Positions 53,500-64,000 of a stretch of DNA of 64,000 nt are shown here, in pieces. Source of the stretch: Dendrolimus kikuchii (taxonomy: Eukaryota; Arthropoda; Insecta; Lepidoptera; Lasiocampidae). The notes beneath the pieces were generated by a model. That model made no database searches. It was not told the origin of the DNA and saw only the letters and a list, made by a program, of their open reading frames with translations. Each line of letters starts with the position of its first letter. Positions within the stretch are counted from its first letter, which is position 1. The stretch is from assembly GCA_019925095.2 (NCBI GenBank), contig CM034397.1, positions 4,669,763 to 4,733,762 of the forward strand, given 5' to 3'. The translations under genes and the position numbers were made by a program.

Positions 53500-54495
53500 A
53501 AAAAGACTAGTAAGATTGAGCTCATCAATAGTAAATTTTTGTTATATAAATTATATACATAGATTTATATTGAACCAAGATACTCTGTAACGCTGATGTT
53601 ACATGGATGAAAGGCACAGAACTGAAAGAACACCACGATATTTAATGACATTGAATAAATCAATTTTATATGGATCGCTTTGGTTGATTCATCCAAATTG
53701 AAAGAGAGAAATATACCGTCTAATATAGGCTCAACATTCATCTGAGTAACCCTTAACGCTGTGTGCTGTAATAAAAAAGACAGATTAAACCCTCAACATG
53801 AAGTTTAATGATAGAGTGGCTTATTGGCAAACATCGTCACTTTACGACAAACGTCCGGCAAACTTTGGGTTGCCTCAATCAAATTAAAAATAACTTATTT
53901 TTATAAATACAATATTAAAGTGACCTCAAAATAAATGCCATAATTTAAGTGAAAACTGTTAGTTATGTAATGCAGGTGTGTCGGTTTGACTGTTTGTCTC
54001 GAAAAGACATCCATTTCTTTATTATTACACAAATTCTTGCCATTTGAAATAAACGTGAATAGTTGAGACACAAAATTACAATACAAACTAAATAATCCAA
54101 CAAAGGGCTTAACAGAATTCAATGAAAACTTTAAGGAGTAAAACAGTAATTATGCTAAAACTTCGGCTTTGTATGTTTCGTTTTGATATCTTAGAGGGTT
54201 TATTAGGTATGAATATACAGTCACAGCCCAAAATAATAAGAAGCAAAACAACCAGGAAATATTATTCCAAACTAAGGTTTATCATGTAAATACTAAACAA
54301 AACTTTTTACTATGTTTGCTTCAGAACATGATATAAATATTTCTTTAAATAAACATTTTTTTTGGTATTCTAATACGTTTAAATATTGACACTTAAGGAG
54401 TATATGCAAGACTAGAAAGGGAGAACAAATAAGCAATTGAACATTTATCCAAATGCAAGGCCCGGGCGGCTTTTTTCTCATTCTCATTTCACTTT
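53500..54495. other. AT-rich sequence
   Basis: No gene or repeat recognised. Confidence 0.4.
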
Positions 54496-54500
54496 CGTAT

Positions 54501-54811
54501 CTTTTTGTTAGTGCATAAGTTCAGTAGACAGGCAGACGACCCATCTGATGAAAAGAGGTTACCATCGTCTATAGTCATTTGTAACCTCAAAGTACTACCA
54601 ATGTGCTGCCGCTCTCGAAAGCGAAACTGGAACCTGGCCACTAATGGCGGAACACATAATGATTGTTATGGTGGCATATTTTAGACTAGGCGTGGTAGCC
54701 ATCCAGATGGGCAAATATCCTACCATCTGGCTGTGGGTTTTTTTGTCGCCTTATGTGACAGGCCGCTCGACCGCAGGAAATTGTATTATTTCGCCGTCTC
54801 TGCACGGCAAT
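54501..54811 (-). mobile_element. SINE-A copy, diverged
   Basis: Both ends present. Many substitutions (GTGCATAAGTTCAGTAGAC), so an older copy. Confidence 0.8.
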
Positions 54812-54814
54812 GGA

Positions 54815-55425
54815 TATCTCAGGAGAACTTTATATTTTCTAGCTATGTAAATTTACATGAAAATTTTCCCATTAGCAAGGAATAAACAAACTCACTTTTG
54901 CATTTCTATAAAAGTACTGACTAATGCTCTCTTCGCGAAAGCCTTAAAATTCCATTCTTGGAAATATTTTTAATAATGAATAAATAAGAATGTTTGGTAT
55001 TTTTCTGATTCATGGCAACACCTAACTAGTTGTTAATTTACGACTATTTGAAAAAGCCCACACAAACTCTGCGTTAAGAAAATATTTGCCGCAATCTGAC
55101 GTAAAGGTAATACTTAAATGGCTTTATTAATCTGATCTAGATGATCTAGATTTCATATTAAATAAGTCATAAATTCTCTAAGTATGAAATTATTATTTGT
55201 TTTATACTTAAAGGAGGTTGTATTTTTTTTAAGTTATAGACTTAAATTGAATATAGTTATAATTATACACAGCCGACTTAATTTTTAGGTTTCTTATACC
55301 TACAGGCAAAAGGAACCTTAGTGAAATCTCTCTGATATGTATCTGTTATTATCACCGGAAATATTACTTATAAATACGATACTTAGCACAAATATCGTTA
55401 TATGTATAAAGGTGTAGGGTGTGAG
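54815..55425. other. AT-rich sequence
   Basis: Nothing supported. Confidence 0.4.
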
Positions 55426-55429
55426 AAAA

Positions 55430-55868
55430 ATGATTTTTGATTTTGATGAAACTTCTTTAGAATCATTGTGATTTAAAACTTGATGAAACGAAAAAGCGAC
55501 ACTAATTAGAGACAAACACATAAAATTTAACCTTATTTAATTCGAAATAAAACACATTTCCCTTTAGCCGTTAGTGTTAATTTTCAATTTAAATAAAACT
55601 TAAAATTCAAATGAATTTTAGCTCTATCTGTATATATTTATGGCAGATATTCTTTTATACGTAGATCAAAGGAAATTATGCGTAACAGTGCATTGAATTT
55701 TGAACTTTATGCTAATGCTTTAAAGTGTAATTTAGATTTAATTTTTACGAATAAGGATCAAAATACCTAATAATAAATACGTCTATAATAGAATTGAAAT
55801 GCGAAAATTCTTATTCTCTGAAGTTTCACTTCTACTGCGTGTGAACTGCACTACACACACATTTTATT
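55430..55868 (+). repeat. Left arm of a large inverted duplication
   Basis: 55430-55765 is homologous in reverse complement to 58958-59290, and 55818-55868 to 57975-58034. Shared blocks: GTGCATTG-ATTTTGAACTT, GATCAAAGGAAATT, CTCTGAAGTTTCACTTCTACTGCG. No coding frame. Confidence 0.75.
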
Positions 55869-56329
55869 TATAACGTTACTTGGGCCCGAAGTAAATTAAA
55901 TGTCAAATTTAAAAATAATATGCAATATCATGAAGTGAGGAGTGAAATGAAAGAGCTGGTCGTTCATTATGGAAACATTTTTTTAACTTTTGCATTTTTC
56001 AATCTACAATTAATAATTTTCAAAAAGTGACTGTTTCTTCACTCTCCCCTATTAGAGATGCATTATTTCTCTATGATTACCCAGCGCGTCTATCGTCGAA
56101 CTTTGCTTTCCTACTCCAACTATTCCACTGTTTAATATTCTTTTTTTTGGTTAGGTATAGTTCAGAGGACAGCTACATATAGTCGAAGTATCATCTATCA
56201 ATTAGTACTGACGTCGATCAAGAACGTGAACTACCTTATCAAGTCTTTCTGAAGTGTATTCGATAAGAAAAAAAGGCAAAGCTGTAATTAATTAGCATTT
56301 ACGCAATTTTGATAGCGGCGATCATAAAT

Positions 56330-56690
56330 AATTTAATTTAATTTTAATTAACAATTAATTAATTAAATTAACAATCAATTAATTAAATTAACAATCAATT
56401 AATTAAATTGACAATTAATTAATTAAATTGACAATTAATTAATTAAATTAACAATTGATTAATTAAATTAACAATTAATTAATTTAATTAACAATTAATT
56501 AATTTAATTAACAATTAATTAATTTAATTAACAATTAATTAATTAAATTAACAATTAATTAATTAAATTAACAATTGATTGATTTAATAATTAATAAATT
56601 AAATTAATAATTAATAAATTAAATTAATAATTCATTAAATTAATAATTCATTAATTAAATTAACAATTAATTAATTTAATAATTAAAAAT
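56330..56690. repeat. 20-bp AT-rich tandem array
   Basis: About 17 units of AATTAATTAAATTAACAATT with point variants, in exact 20-bp register between 56341 and 56580, then shorter units. Built only of TTAATT, AAATT and ACAAT words. Lies between the arms of the inverted duplication. Confidence 0.95.
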
Positions 56691-56812
56691 ATAAGTATAA
56701 CATAAGATAATGAAATCATATTTCAAATATTGAATACTAATAATAGAAGAATAATACTAGGAAAACCGTCCAGCGAATAATTTTATCCTGAAATGCTTGT
56801 AAATGTTAAAAC

Positions 56813-57090
56813 TTTTTATCAGTGCAGGAACGGAGAAAGAATACAATTTCCTGTGGCCGGTTGGTATGTCGTTAGAGGCGACAAAACAACCCATAGCCAG
56901 GTGGTTAAGGCCCATCTGGATAGTTACCACCCCTGGTCTAGAGTATGCTGCCATAACAACCTTGAGTTGTGTTCCGGCGTCAGTGGCCTGGTTCCAGTCT
57001 CCCTTAAGAGAGCAGGAGCGCATTTGTTACGCCTTTGGTGTTGCAAATGTCCATAGGCGATGATAACTGACTGAACTCATGCAAAAAAAA
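56813..57090 (+). mobile_element. SINE-A copy, 3' deletion
   Basis: TTTTTATCAGTGCAGGAACGG to ACTCATGCAAAAAAAA. The GCTTTCCATCAAGTGGGCCG block near the 3' end is missing. Confidence 0.85.
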
Positions 57091-57094
57091 GGTA

Positions 57095-57970
57095 TTTTAA
57101 ATAATAAAGGATCAAAAAGTGTGGAAAGCTGTGCCGTCATCTAAGCATGTTTGATTTAAACGCCTTTCAGGGTTACATTTTTAATGAGCTATTATCATTC
57201 CCTGTTTTCTTCTTTCATTATCTTGAATATCCCTCATTATTTCTATTTAAAGAATAAAATATAAAGCATGGAAGAATTTTCCACATTATAAAGTATATTA
57301 CTAGCTCCATCTACGGGAAACGCATGAAAATGTTTGACATGAAATGGTTTCAACTTAGGGAAGCTAAATGTTTGGCATTAGTTTCTGGTTTTCATGTAGA
57401 TGGTGTGTAAAAACATAATAGAAGTTTCAGAAAAATTCAACCAGCTATGCGTGTCATGATGGAAATTTTAAAAGTCATAGTTCTTTTTAAATAATGGTTA
57501 CGCAGACATACACACACATTAATTCTACCTCCAAACTAAGCTAACTCTGGTACCAATCCCAAACTATACTATATTAAAGAACAGAAAGTAGGTACCTTTA
57601 CGAAATTGACTGTGTCAAAAATGGAAGCTAGTTTGGTTGGCAGAAGATTACACCATTCAATTATAGAGGCCGTTAGAGTTGCTGCCAGCTTTTAGATTTT
57701 ACGAGAGCATAACGCTCTTCTCTAAAGACACACATATACACCCATTCACACATATATACATTTCCACATACATTGTATAAACTTTAAAATAATTTTCTTT
57801 TTTTTTAATTGTATAACAATCGAGTTGTCTGGAAGTGGGCACTAATAACTGCAATACAGTATATATACTACAGCAGTTGTTTGCAATACCATATTGTTTC
57901 TGTAGAGTATGTTAATGGTTTCGAATAAATTCTTTAATTCTTTAAAATGAAATATATCTTTTTGAGCAAA
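57095..57970. other. Unassigned, with a LINE tail scrap
   Basis: 57825-57950 has GAGTTGTCTGGAAGTGG and CGAATAAATTCTTTAATTC, a possible LINE-C-like tail. Otherwise nothing. Confidence 0.35.
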
Positions 57971-58067
57971 AAAAATGTGTGTGTGTTTGTGTGAGTGCAG
58001 TTCACACGCAGTAGAAGTGAAACTTCAGAGAATATACTCACAGATAATTCTTTAACTTTTAATTATC

Positions 58068-58225
58068 TGTACTAATATTATAAAACTGAAGAGTTTGTTT
58101 GTCTGTTTGTTTGTTTAAACGTGCTAATCTCAGGAACCGCTGGTCCGATTTGAAAAATTATTTCAGTGTTGAATAGTACATTTATCGAGGAAGACTACAG
58201 GCTATATTATATTTTCAAAAAAATT
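58068..58225 (+). mobile_element. Helitron-like 5' part
   Basis: TCTGTACTAATATTATAAAAC, GAAGAGTTTGTTTGTCTGTT, GGAACCGCTGGTCCGATTTG. It stops after GGCTATATTATATTT without reaching a CTAG end. Confidence 0.75.
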
Positions 58226-58644
58226 AGAGATCTATACTAAAAGTCCAATAATGTAACCGAAGGTGTAAGAAAATGACCCGAAAATATCCTTACACGGCGT
58301 GCGCTGCGAAAACTATTGATTATAGAACAAAACAATGTACTACCACTTTGCGGAACATATAAATGTCTACAAAAAATATTGCGTAACCACATGTCTAACT
58401 ATTGTAGTTATCTCACAATAAGTGTTTTCTTTTATTTTTTAAATAATTAAAATGCCCTCGCTTCAAAAACTCTTTATTTTGTACCTTGGTATTACTCCTT
58501 ATCAAAATAAATTATTCCATATTCAAGACGAGTTCAATACCTTTCTAGAACTTTTTGAATTATTAAATTCCGACGTTTCATTCAAAAGATATCGCGATAT
58601 TTGAAATGTAAGTATTAGTGTTGTAGCCAAATATACTAATATTG

Positions 58645-58856
58645 TTTGATTGAACACGCTAAACTCAGGAACTGCTGGTCTGATTTGAAAATTTCTTTCC
58701 GTGTTGGATAGCCCGTTTATCGAGGAAGGCTACATATAGGCTATATATCATTACGCTAAGATCAATAGGAGCGGAGCACCAATGACGAATGTTTCAAAAT
58801 CGGGGTTTTTTTTACTATTCCACGCAGGCGAAGTCGCGGGCAGAAGCTACTATAAA
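58645..58856 (+). mobile_element. Helitron-like 3' part
   Basis: AACTCAGGAACTGCTGGTCTG, TCAATAGGAGCGGAGCACC, then CCACGCAGGCGAAGTCGCGG and GCAGAAGCTACTA. Overlaps the 58.07-kb piece in content, so it is a second copy. Confidence 0.75.
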
Positions 58857-58865
58857 TATAATTCC

Positions 58866-58934
58866 TTTAGCCGCTTTCCACCAAGTGGGCCGTCTGTCTG
58901 TCTGCTGAGCTCCTGCAATAAAAAAATAAAAAAA
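58866..58934 (+). mobile_element. SINE-A 3' fragment
   Basis: AGCCGCTTTCCACCAAGTGG to CTCCTGCAATAAAAAAATAAA. Confidence 0.75.
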
Positions 58935-59324
58935 GCCTACATCCGTCAACATATTATAAATCAACAAATTCAATCTAAACTACACGTTAAATCAATAAAA
59001 TGAAGTTCAAAATGCAATGCACTGTTACGCACAATTTCCTTTGATTTGCATATTAAAGAATATCTGCCTTAAGCATATACAGATAGAACTAAAATTCATT
59101 TGAAATCTTTTAAGTTTAATTTAAATTGAAAATTAATACTAGCGGGTAAAGAGAAATATGTTTTGTTTGAATTAAATAATGTTGAATTTTATGTGTTTAT
59201 CTCTTTTTAGGGTCACTTTTTTGTTTCATCGATTTTCAAATTACAACAATTCTAAAGAAGTTTCACATCAAACAGTTATCGTTTGTGCAGATGTCATTAC
59301 TGTACAGAGTAAATTAAAATAAAT

Positions 59325-59545
59325 TCAGAAGTCGTGGAAGGCCACGACACACCTTCCATGATCAAATTGATCGTGTACTAGCTGAAGGTGATGTCAGGAG
59401 CCTTATGAACTGACGAGCGTGCATGACAAGAGTTATGAATGTCAAAGAAGCAAGTGAGGTGTGTAAGAATAAGCCTGAATGGCGCTCTGTTGCTCGTGCC
59501 TACCCCGCAAGGGAACTGGCGTGAAGTTATGTATGTATGTATGTA
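59325..59545 (+). mobile_element. LINE-B 3' fragment
   Basis: CAGAAGTCGTGGAAGGCC to GCGTGAAGTTATGTATG, ending in a (TATG)n tail. An in-frame TGA replaces the arginine region after SLMN. TSD unclear. Confidence 0.85.
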
Positions 59546-59577
59546 TAATTAATGTCAGATATTATTGTAAATTAATT

Positions 59578-60030
59578 GAGTGGCAGTGAAGCGTGGCCTG
59601 TACTTGAGCGACACAAGCAAGAACTGCGTGTCACGGAGATGAATATGCTGCGATGGATGTGTGGAGTGACGCGGAAAGACCGGGTCAGGAACTCCCGCAC
59701 CCGCGGCAGTCTTCATGTCCGTGACATAGCAGACAAATTGCAAGAGTGTCGCTTACGTTGGTACGGCCACGTTTTACGGAGACCGGCTAATTATGTGGGC
59801 AAAGCAAGCAAATGTCTAGCCATGCCGCCTCCGCCAGGTCCCGGTCGAAGGGGAAGGCCCAAGAAATGTTGGCTTGACGTTGTGAAGGATGACATGCGTA
59901 CCAATGGTCTCAAAACGGGGGACGCTGAAGACCGCGCGAAGTGGAGTAGAAAAAGTAGGAAAGCGGACCCTGGGCGTCGGAGTGAACGCTCCGAACGCAA
60001 CCGGGAATTAACGCTCGGATGATGATGATG
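59578..60030 (+). mobile_element. LINE-F copy with perfect 17-bp TSD
   Basis: 5'-truncated C-terminus with an open frame to 60022: MNMLRWMCGVTRKDRVRN, CRLRWYGHVLRRPANYVGK, GRRGRPKKCWLDVVKDDMR, DRAKWSRKSRKADPGRRSE, then a (GAT)n tail. TSD ATTATTGTAAATTAATT lies at 59561-59577 and 60031-60047. Typical last domain of an endonuclease/RT LINE. Clade not certain. Recent by TSD. Confidence 0.92.
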
Positions 60031-60254
60031 ATTATTGTAAATTAATTAACAGGAAATGGAATTATTTTGGTGTGCAGTTTTATTTTTAAATAAATAGGCT
60101 AATTGAGAATTACCGGGGAGTGTTCCTCATGACTCTATGAAGTACTTGCACGAGTAACTTCCATCACCGTTTTACCATCGGCCAACCAAACCATTGCGGT
60201 TTATGCCACCATTACATGCTGTAATTACTGCCAGTTACGACCAAGCGCTTCGCT

Positions 60255-60410
60255 TCATCTTTTCTGGTGCGCACTTCCGAAAAATGTTTGCCGGAGTCTG
60301 TTTTTCCTGACAAATACTATCTAGGAGTCTTCAAGTTACGAGTGAATAAGTATCTTCTAGGTATGCGTGCTCCATCCTAGACCGCGTCATCACTTTATAT
60401 CAGGTGAGAC
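60255..60410 (-). mobile_element. Unclassified repeat, uninterrupted copy
   Basis: Reverse complement of 9098-9131 joined to 9404-9525. Serves as the empty-site reference for the R1-clade insertion at 9.13 kb. Confidence 0.7.
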
Positions 60411-60464
60411 AGCGTGCAAACTTGAACCTATTCGAAACATAAAAAGTGCGTCCCAGATTTTAAA

Positions 60465-60860
60465 TGAATAATAATAATAATAATAATCCCCCTGTCTTTA
60501 TGGCATTTTTGGGGCCCATGCGGGGAGTGGCGGGTCACCGTCTGCCCATTTTTCCATGTTTCCTGAACATTGCGACGGGCAGACGCCATAGTCCCTATAT
60601 TCCCAGACCTCTAGTACCATTAGCAGTTCACCCCAATAGCCCGGTACTTTTTGTCTTCATTTCCCACAATAGTCCTACACTGGCCGGGGCTTGTCCTTGG
60701 GTGCACTACTATATGGTGTAGACAGGGATAATCGCCGGTCAGTGTCACGCCACATTTACATTAAATTTGTCAAAGGGCCTCTACGCTTTGGTCTTCCCAT
60801 GGCCCCACGCAAGCCCTCCAAAAGTCCGGGCCATTTTTATGGCCCGTGGTCTACAAAGAC
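60465..60860 (-). mobile_element. GC-rich dispersed repeat (family D-rep)
   Basis: (AAT)n at 60464-60486, then CGACGGGCAGACGCCATAG, CCCAATAGCCCGGTAC, GGGATAATCGCCGGTCAG and GGCCATTTTTATGGCCCGTG. Best match to 4040-4330. The 85-codon plus-strand frame is a by-product. Confidence 0.7.
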
Positions 60861-60944
60861 ATAGATTATAATAATAAAGCCCTTTATTTCATTAAAAGAT
60901 AACATATTATACAAATAAATTCTAAACCAATAAAATATTTATTC

Positions 60945-61075
60945 TTCTTCATCCTTTAAAGCCCCACTTTGGGTATAGGCCTCCTCCAAATTTTCCCACT
61001 CTAGTCTTGTCCTGTTCATCCAATTTTGGCCAGCTGTTTTCTCTATTTCGTCAATTAAATGAATAAACGTCCACT
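60945..61075 (-). mobile_element. RTE-like LINE 3' end scrap
   Basis: The minus strand has GGAGGAGGCCTATACCCAAA then GTGGGGCTTTAAAGGATGAA and an AAGAAGAA end, the layout of an LEEAY...GALK C-terminus with stop and tail. Confidence 0.5.
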
Positions 61076-61173
61076 ATTCCACAGAATGATCTATCTCCTT
61101 GTCAAATTTTATTAATATCCATTCAGCTGCTTAGTTTTAACAGGTCACAAATTACTTTCGCATTTGTATAGAT

Positions 61174-61902
61174 CAGGGGACTCCAAACTTTCCGGCCTTA
61201 CAGCCATATTCGTTACTCCAGTGAATTTCAAGGTCCAAAACCGGTTAATTCCTCCTTTCATTATCTACTAAAAACTAGTGCTTTTTGTGATAAATAGGTT
61301 TTCGTTTCACCACAATCACGGCTAATGTCAGACAACGATGCGGTTGAAGATGGAGCATACTTATCTAGCAAATACCTAATCACACGAGCCTTGAAGACAC
61401 ACGTAAACACTAACTCTGGTAGTGTCAGTGGAAAATTACAATTATACATTTTTTTTTTAAATATTTTATAACTGTGGGTGTTGTGGAATAAATAATTATT
61501 TTTTAAATATTATAATATTGGCAGCTTGGTTTTTACGTCATTATAATCATAAGAAAATCGAGCTGAATATGATTCGAACGTGAGGAAAAAAATGGTGTTT
61601 CATTTTATTTAGTCCCATTTTAATTAAAATACATATAATTTTGCCTCATTCGGGTCCATCACAATGGGATTGATTTAAATAATTTATTAGTTATTATGTA
61701 ATTAAGTTAAAATTTCTACATATTACAGTTGTCATCAAGCTTTACTTAGCAAGGAAATGAAACCTAGTTATTATTATTCTCTGTTTCTTTATTCAACTTA
61801 TCACAGCAATAATAACAACAATAAGCTCCTATCTGTCGGGGGCCGGATTAATGTCACTGACAGGCTGGATTTGACCCGCGGGCCGTTATTTGGAGACCCC
61901 TG
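61174..61902. mobile_element. hAT-like non-autonomous DNA transposon
   Basis: TIRs CAGGGGACTCCAAACTTTCC and (complement of right end) CAGGGGTCTCCAAATAACGG, the CAGGGG-CTCCAAA form typical of hAT elements, with GGCCGGA and GGCCCGCGGGTC blocks just inside. 729 bp, no transposase. The expected 8-bp TSD is not recognisable (GTATAGAT versus ATAAACGA). Confidence 0.7.
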
Positions 61903-61904
61903 AT

Positions 61905-62170
61905 AAACGAAATATAAACGCAAGACGTATAAATCCATGCGAACCAATCGCCTAATATTTATCATAATTAATTCACACACATTTTATTTATCAACCAATT
62001 ACGTTTTACAAGACGGTTATCTTAAAAATCATAGGCTGTAAGATTGATTGTATTACAGCTATTAATAAATAATTTGGTAACCTTTGCATGTGCCATTAGG
62101 ATTCCACTCGTACAGTAATCGAGGAGAGAAATAAATCTTTACACAAGCAAAGCGTGAAATTTTGTTTTAT
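61905..62170. other. AT-rich sequence
   Basis: Nothing supported. Confidence 0.4.
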
Positions 62171-62174
62171 TTAT

Positions 62175-62368
62175 TACTAGCGGCCCGGCGCGGTTTGACC
62201 CGCGCTCTGTCCCGCTCCCGTGGTATATAGCGTCATGTTATATAGCCTATGACACTCCCTGTTAACGTAGCTTTCCAACAGCAAAACAATTTTTAAAATC
62301 GGTTTAGTAGATCCAGAGATTACCCCCTACAACGTCACAAACTTTACCTCTATAATATTAGTATAGAT
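62175..62368 (-). mobile_element. Helitron-like element
   Basis: The plus strand reads ACTAGCGGCCCGGCGCGGTTTG, ATATAGCCTATGACACTCCC, AAATCGGTTTAGTAGATCCA, TAATATTAGTATAGA. Both termini look present. Confidence 0.75.
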
Positions 62369-62399
62369 TGGAATAAATCTTAATTTATAGATGTCTATA

Positions 62400-63350
62400 T
62401 TATAGAATAGAATAAAATATACTTTATTGCACACAATGTTATAAAATAAATTCGTACACACAATCGTAATGATAAGTACAATGGGCGGTCTTATCGCTGG
62501 GAGCGATTTCTTCCAGACAACCTTTGGATGGATAGAAACTCGGTATGGAAGGGGGTAGGTATGCAATAGATATAATATACTAATATATATGTAAATATAA
62601 ATGAAAATGTTATTAAATTATATTGTAAACATGCATATTTATCTAAATATACAAGTTGTATATCCTCAAAATACACCATTCCTAGCATACATATAGATAA
62701 CACTATTGTTCAGATACAAATTTGAGATAGTGTTTGACGAGGTCATTAGACGAATGCACAGACTTGGCTTGTTTTATGTTTTGAGGTAGTGAGTTCCAAA
62801 GCCTTACAGCTTGAACAGTAAAAGATTTGTCACAAAACTGTGTAATATGTGTAGGCATTCTTAGTCGGTAATTCAAAGATGGTCTCAGAATCCTCGGATA
62901 ACCGTCTTGAAGAAAGTGAAAACGGCTTTTAAGATACAGGGGCGTTTTAGGATTGAACAATATATTGTAGAGAACGGATAGGATGTGAGCATTCCAGCGA
63001 AGACGTATTGGAAGCCACTTGAGCTTATCGCGAAATTCAGAGATATGATCAAATTTACGTAAGCCGTAGATGAAGCGGATACAGAAATTCTGCAATCGCT
63101 CAAGTTTATTTAGCTGATTTTCATTAAGATCTAGATAGCTGACATCTGCATAATCAAGGATCGGCAAAAGGAGGGATTGTGCAAGCGCAATTTTAGTGAC
63201 ATGTCGTAGAAAATTACGCAATCTCCTCAAAGATGCTGCAGACGCAAACACTTTTCTACTAATTTCTTGTAACTGAGGACCCCAAGATAATGTGCTATCA
63301 ATGAGTATACCCAGGTCTTTGACTTTTTCACTGACTGCAATTATTATCTA
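62400..63350 (-). mobile_element. LINE-C, best copy (C-terminus plus 3' UTR)
   Basis: The minus strand frame, open from about 63345 to 62703, reads VKDLGILIDSTLSWGPQ, LLLPILDYADVSYLDLN, KLERLQNFCIRFIYGLRK, LKWLPIRLRWNAHILSVLY and FTVQAVRLWNSLPQNIKQ. This is the conserved region after the RT domain of Jockey/CR1-like LINEs. The 3' UTR holds stem ATCGCT-CCC-AGCGAT (62507-62493) and ends with AATAAAG and (TTCTA)n near 62400. 5'-truncated, no RT catalytic motif. Confidence 0.85.
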
Positions 63351-63459
63351 TCTGTATTAGTTTATTATTGTTATTTTTTTCTTTAATTACGATAGATTTA
63401 GTTTGAATTGAGTTCAACCACCAAATATTATTAAATTTTTCTTTTAATTTCTCCTTGGA

Positions 63460-63580
63460 CACCGGGTTGCCTGGAAGAGATCGCTATAAGCAATAAGGCC
63501 GCCCATTGTTCTAATGGAAATGTATTTATATTAAATGTTTAGGTTTAAGTTATGGTCAACAATAAAGAGAGTTCATTCAT
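63460..63580 (+). mobile_element. LINE-C 3' tail
   Basis: GGTTGCCTGGAAGAGATCGC, ATAAGGCCGCCCATTG, CAACAATAAAGAGAG and (TTCA)n. It faces the 62.4-63.35-kb copy, so two LINE-C pieces are nearly back to back. Confidence 0.7.
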
Positions 63581-63657
63581 TCAGTCTATATAATAGAATG
63601 CTTTCATAGTTTACCTGTAGGAGTGCGGTCAAATAACCGGCACAGTTTTATCACAAA

Positions 63658-63950
63658 CTAGCTGTGCCCGCGGCTTCGTCGGTGTAGAATTTTTTTTGCG
63701 GAACCCTAAAAAATATTAGCCTAATGTAACTCCTTATACAACAGATAGCATCAGATATCTCCAGTGAAAGTCGTATCAAAATTGGTCCAGCTGTTTCAGA
63801 GATTAGTCGGAACATGCAGACATACAGAAAAGAATATTAAAAACTGTTTTTTTTGTATCCGTATCATATATACTTTCATATGCATTTAGTAAAAAGCTGA
63901 TATTACAAACTGACACCGCAGTTTTATTTAACTGTATAGATAAAAAATAG
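63658..63950 (-). mobile_element. Helitron-like element
   Basis: The plus strand starts ACTAGCTGTGCCCGCGGCTTC, with GTTTCAGAGATTAGTCGGAAC and ATATGCATTTAGTAAAAAGC. Same family as 18025-18350. Confidence 0.85.
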
Positions 63951-64000
63951 CAATTAGGAAAAGCAGTCATAAAAATAAAGTAGACAAATTGTTTCTTTGT

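Larger units (their letters stand above)
57975..59290 (-). repeat. Right arm of the large inverted duplication, interrupted
   Basis: Homologous parts are 57975-58034 and 58958-59290. Between them about 920 bp were inserted (two Helitron-like pieces and a SINE-A end). Confidence 0.7.

Noticed and set aside
56330..56690. CRISPR-like array
   Set aside because: Contiguous 20-bp tandem units without unique spacers, AT-only, in a eukaryotic context.

Overview
This is a repeat-dense eukaryotic window, almost certainly from a moth or butterfly (Lepidoptera). The base composition is strongly AT-rich. It carries Helitron-like elements that end in a CTAG motif after a 'CCGCGACTTCGTCCGCG'-type hairpin, several non-LTR retrotransposon C-termini of kinds common in lepidopteran genomes, tRNA-derived SINEs, and a roughly 320-bp poly(A)-tailed dispersed repeat present in more than twenty copies or fragments. 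There are no operons, prokaryotic signals, rRNA genes, functional tRNA genes or CRISPR arrays. I use local labels (SINE-A, LINE-B and so on) because exact database families cannot be assigned from the sequence alone.

Layout. 0-9 kb: a near-palindromic hairpin, SINE-A, Helitron remnants, a broken reverse transcriptase with a SINE inserted in it, a GC-rich repeat, a TIR element, an LTR-like block inside a LINE-C remnant, and LINE-B copies. 9-15 kb: two R1-clade LINE insertions with intact target-site duplications (TSDs), and a host-like exon on the minus strand near 11.1 kb. 15-28 kb: SINE-A copies, a palindrome-plus-MITE unit, Helitrons, LINE-D (one copy split by SINE-A) and old LINE fragments. 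28-38 kb: a Helitron with internal tandem repeats, a long LINE-B, a solo LTR, an RTE fragment invaded by LINE-B, and AT-rich sequence. 38-48 kb: a (TA)n tract, a minisatellite carrying a SINE, the inverted partner of the 16.7-kb unit, SINEs and a small MITE. 48-64 kb: GC-rich repeats, an inverted LINE-B pair, an R1 fragment, a 20-bp AT-rich tandem array inside a large inverted duplication, LINE-F with a 17-bp TSD, a hAT-like element, and a LINE-C C-terminus with its full 3' tail.

No intact autonomous element or complete host gene is visible. The one good candidate for host coding sequence is a 118-nt minus-strand exon (11027-11144) with a consensus acceptor, an ATG, a signal-peptide-like N-terminus and a GTAAGA donor. 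This suggests that part of the window is intronic to a gene for a secreted or membrane protein. The rest is retrotransposon sediment, but many insertions keep perfect TSDs of 8-17 bp (LINE-B, LINE-F, R1-clade, SINE-S1), so several families were active recently. Nested insertions with recognisable host repeats allow relative dating. I found no convincing novel multi-gene system.
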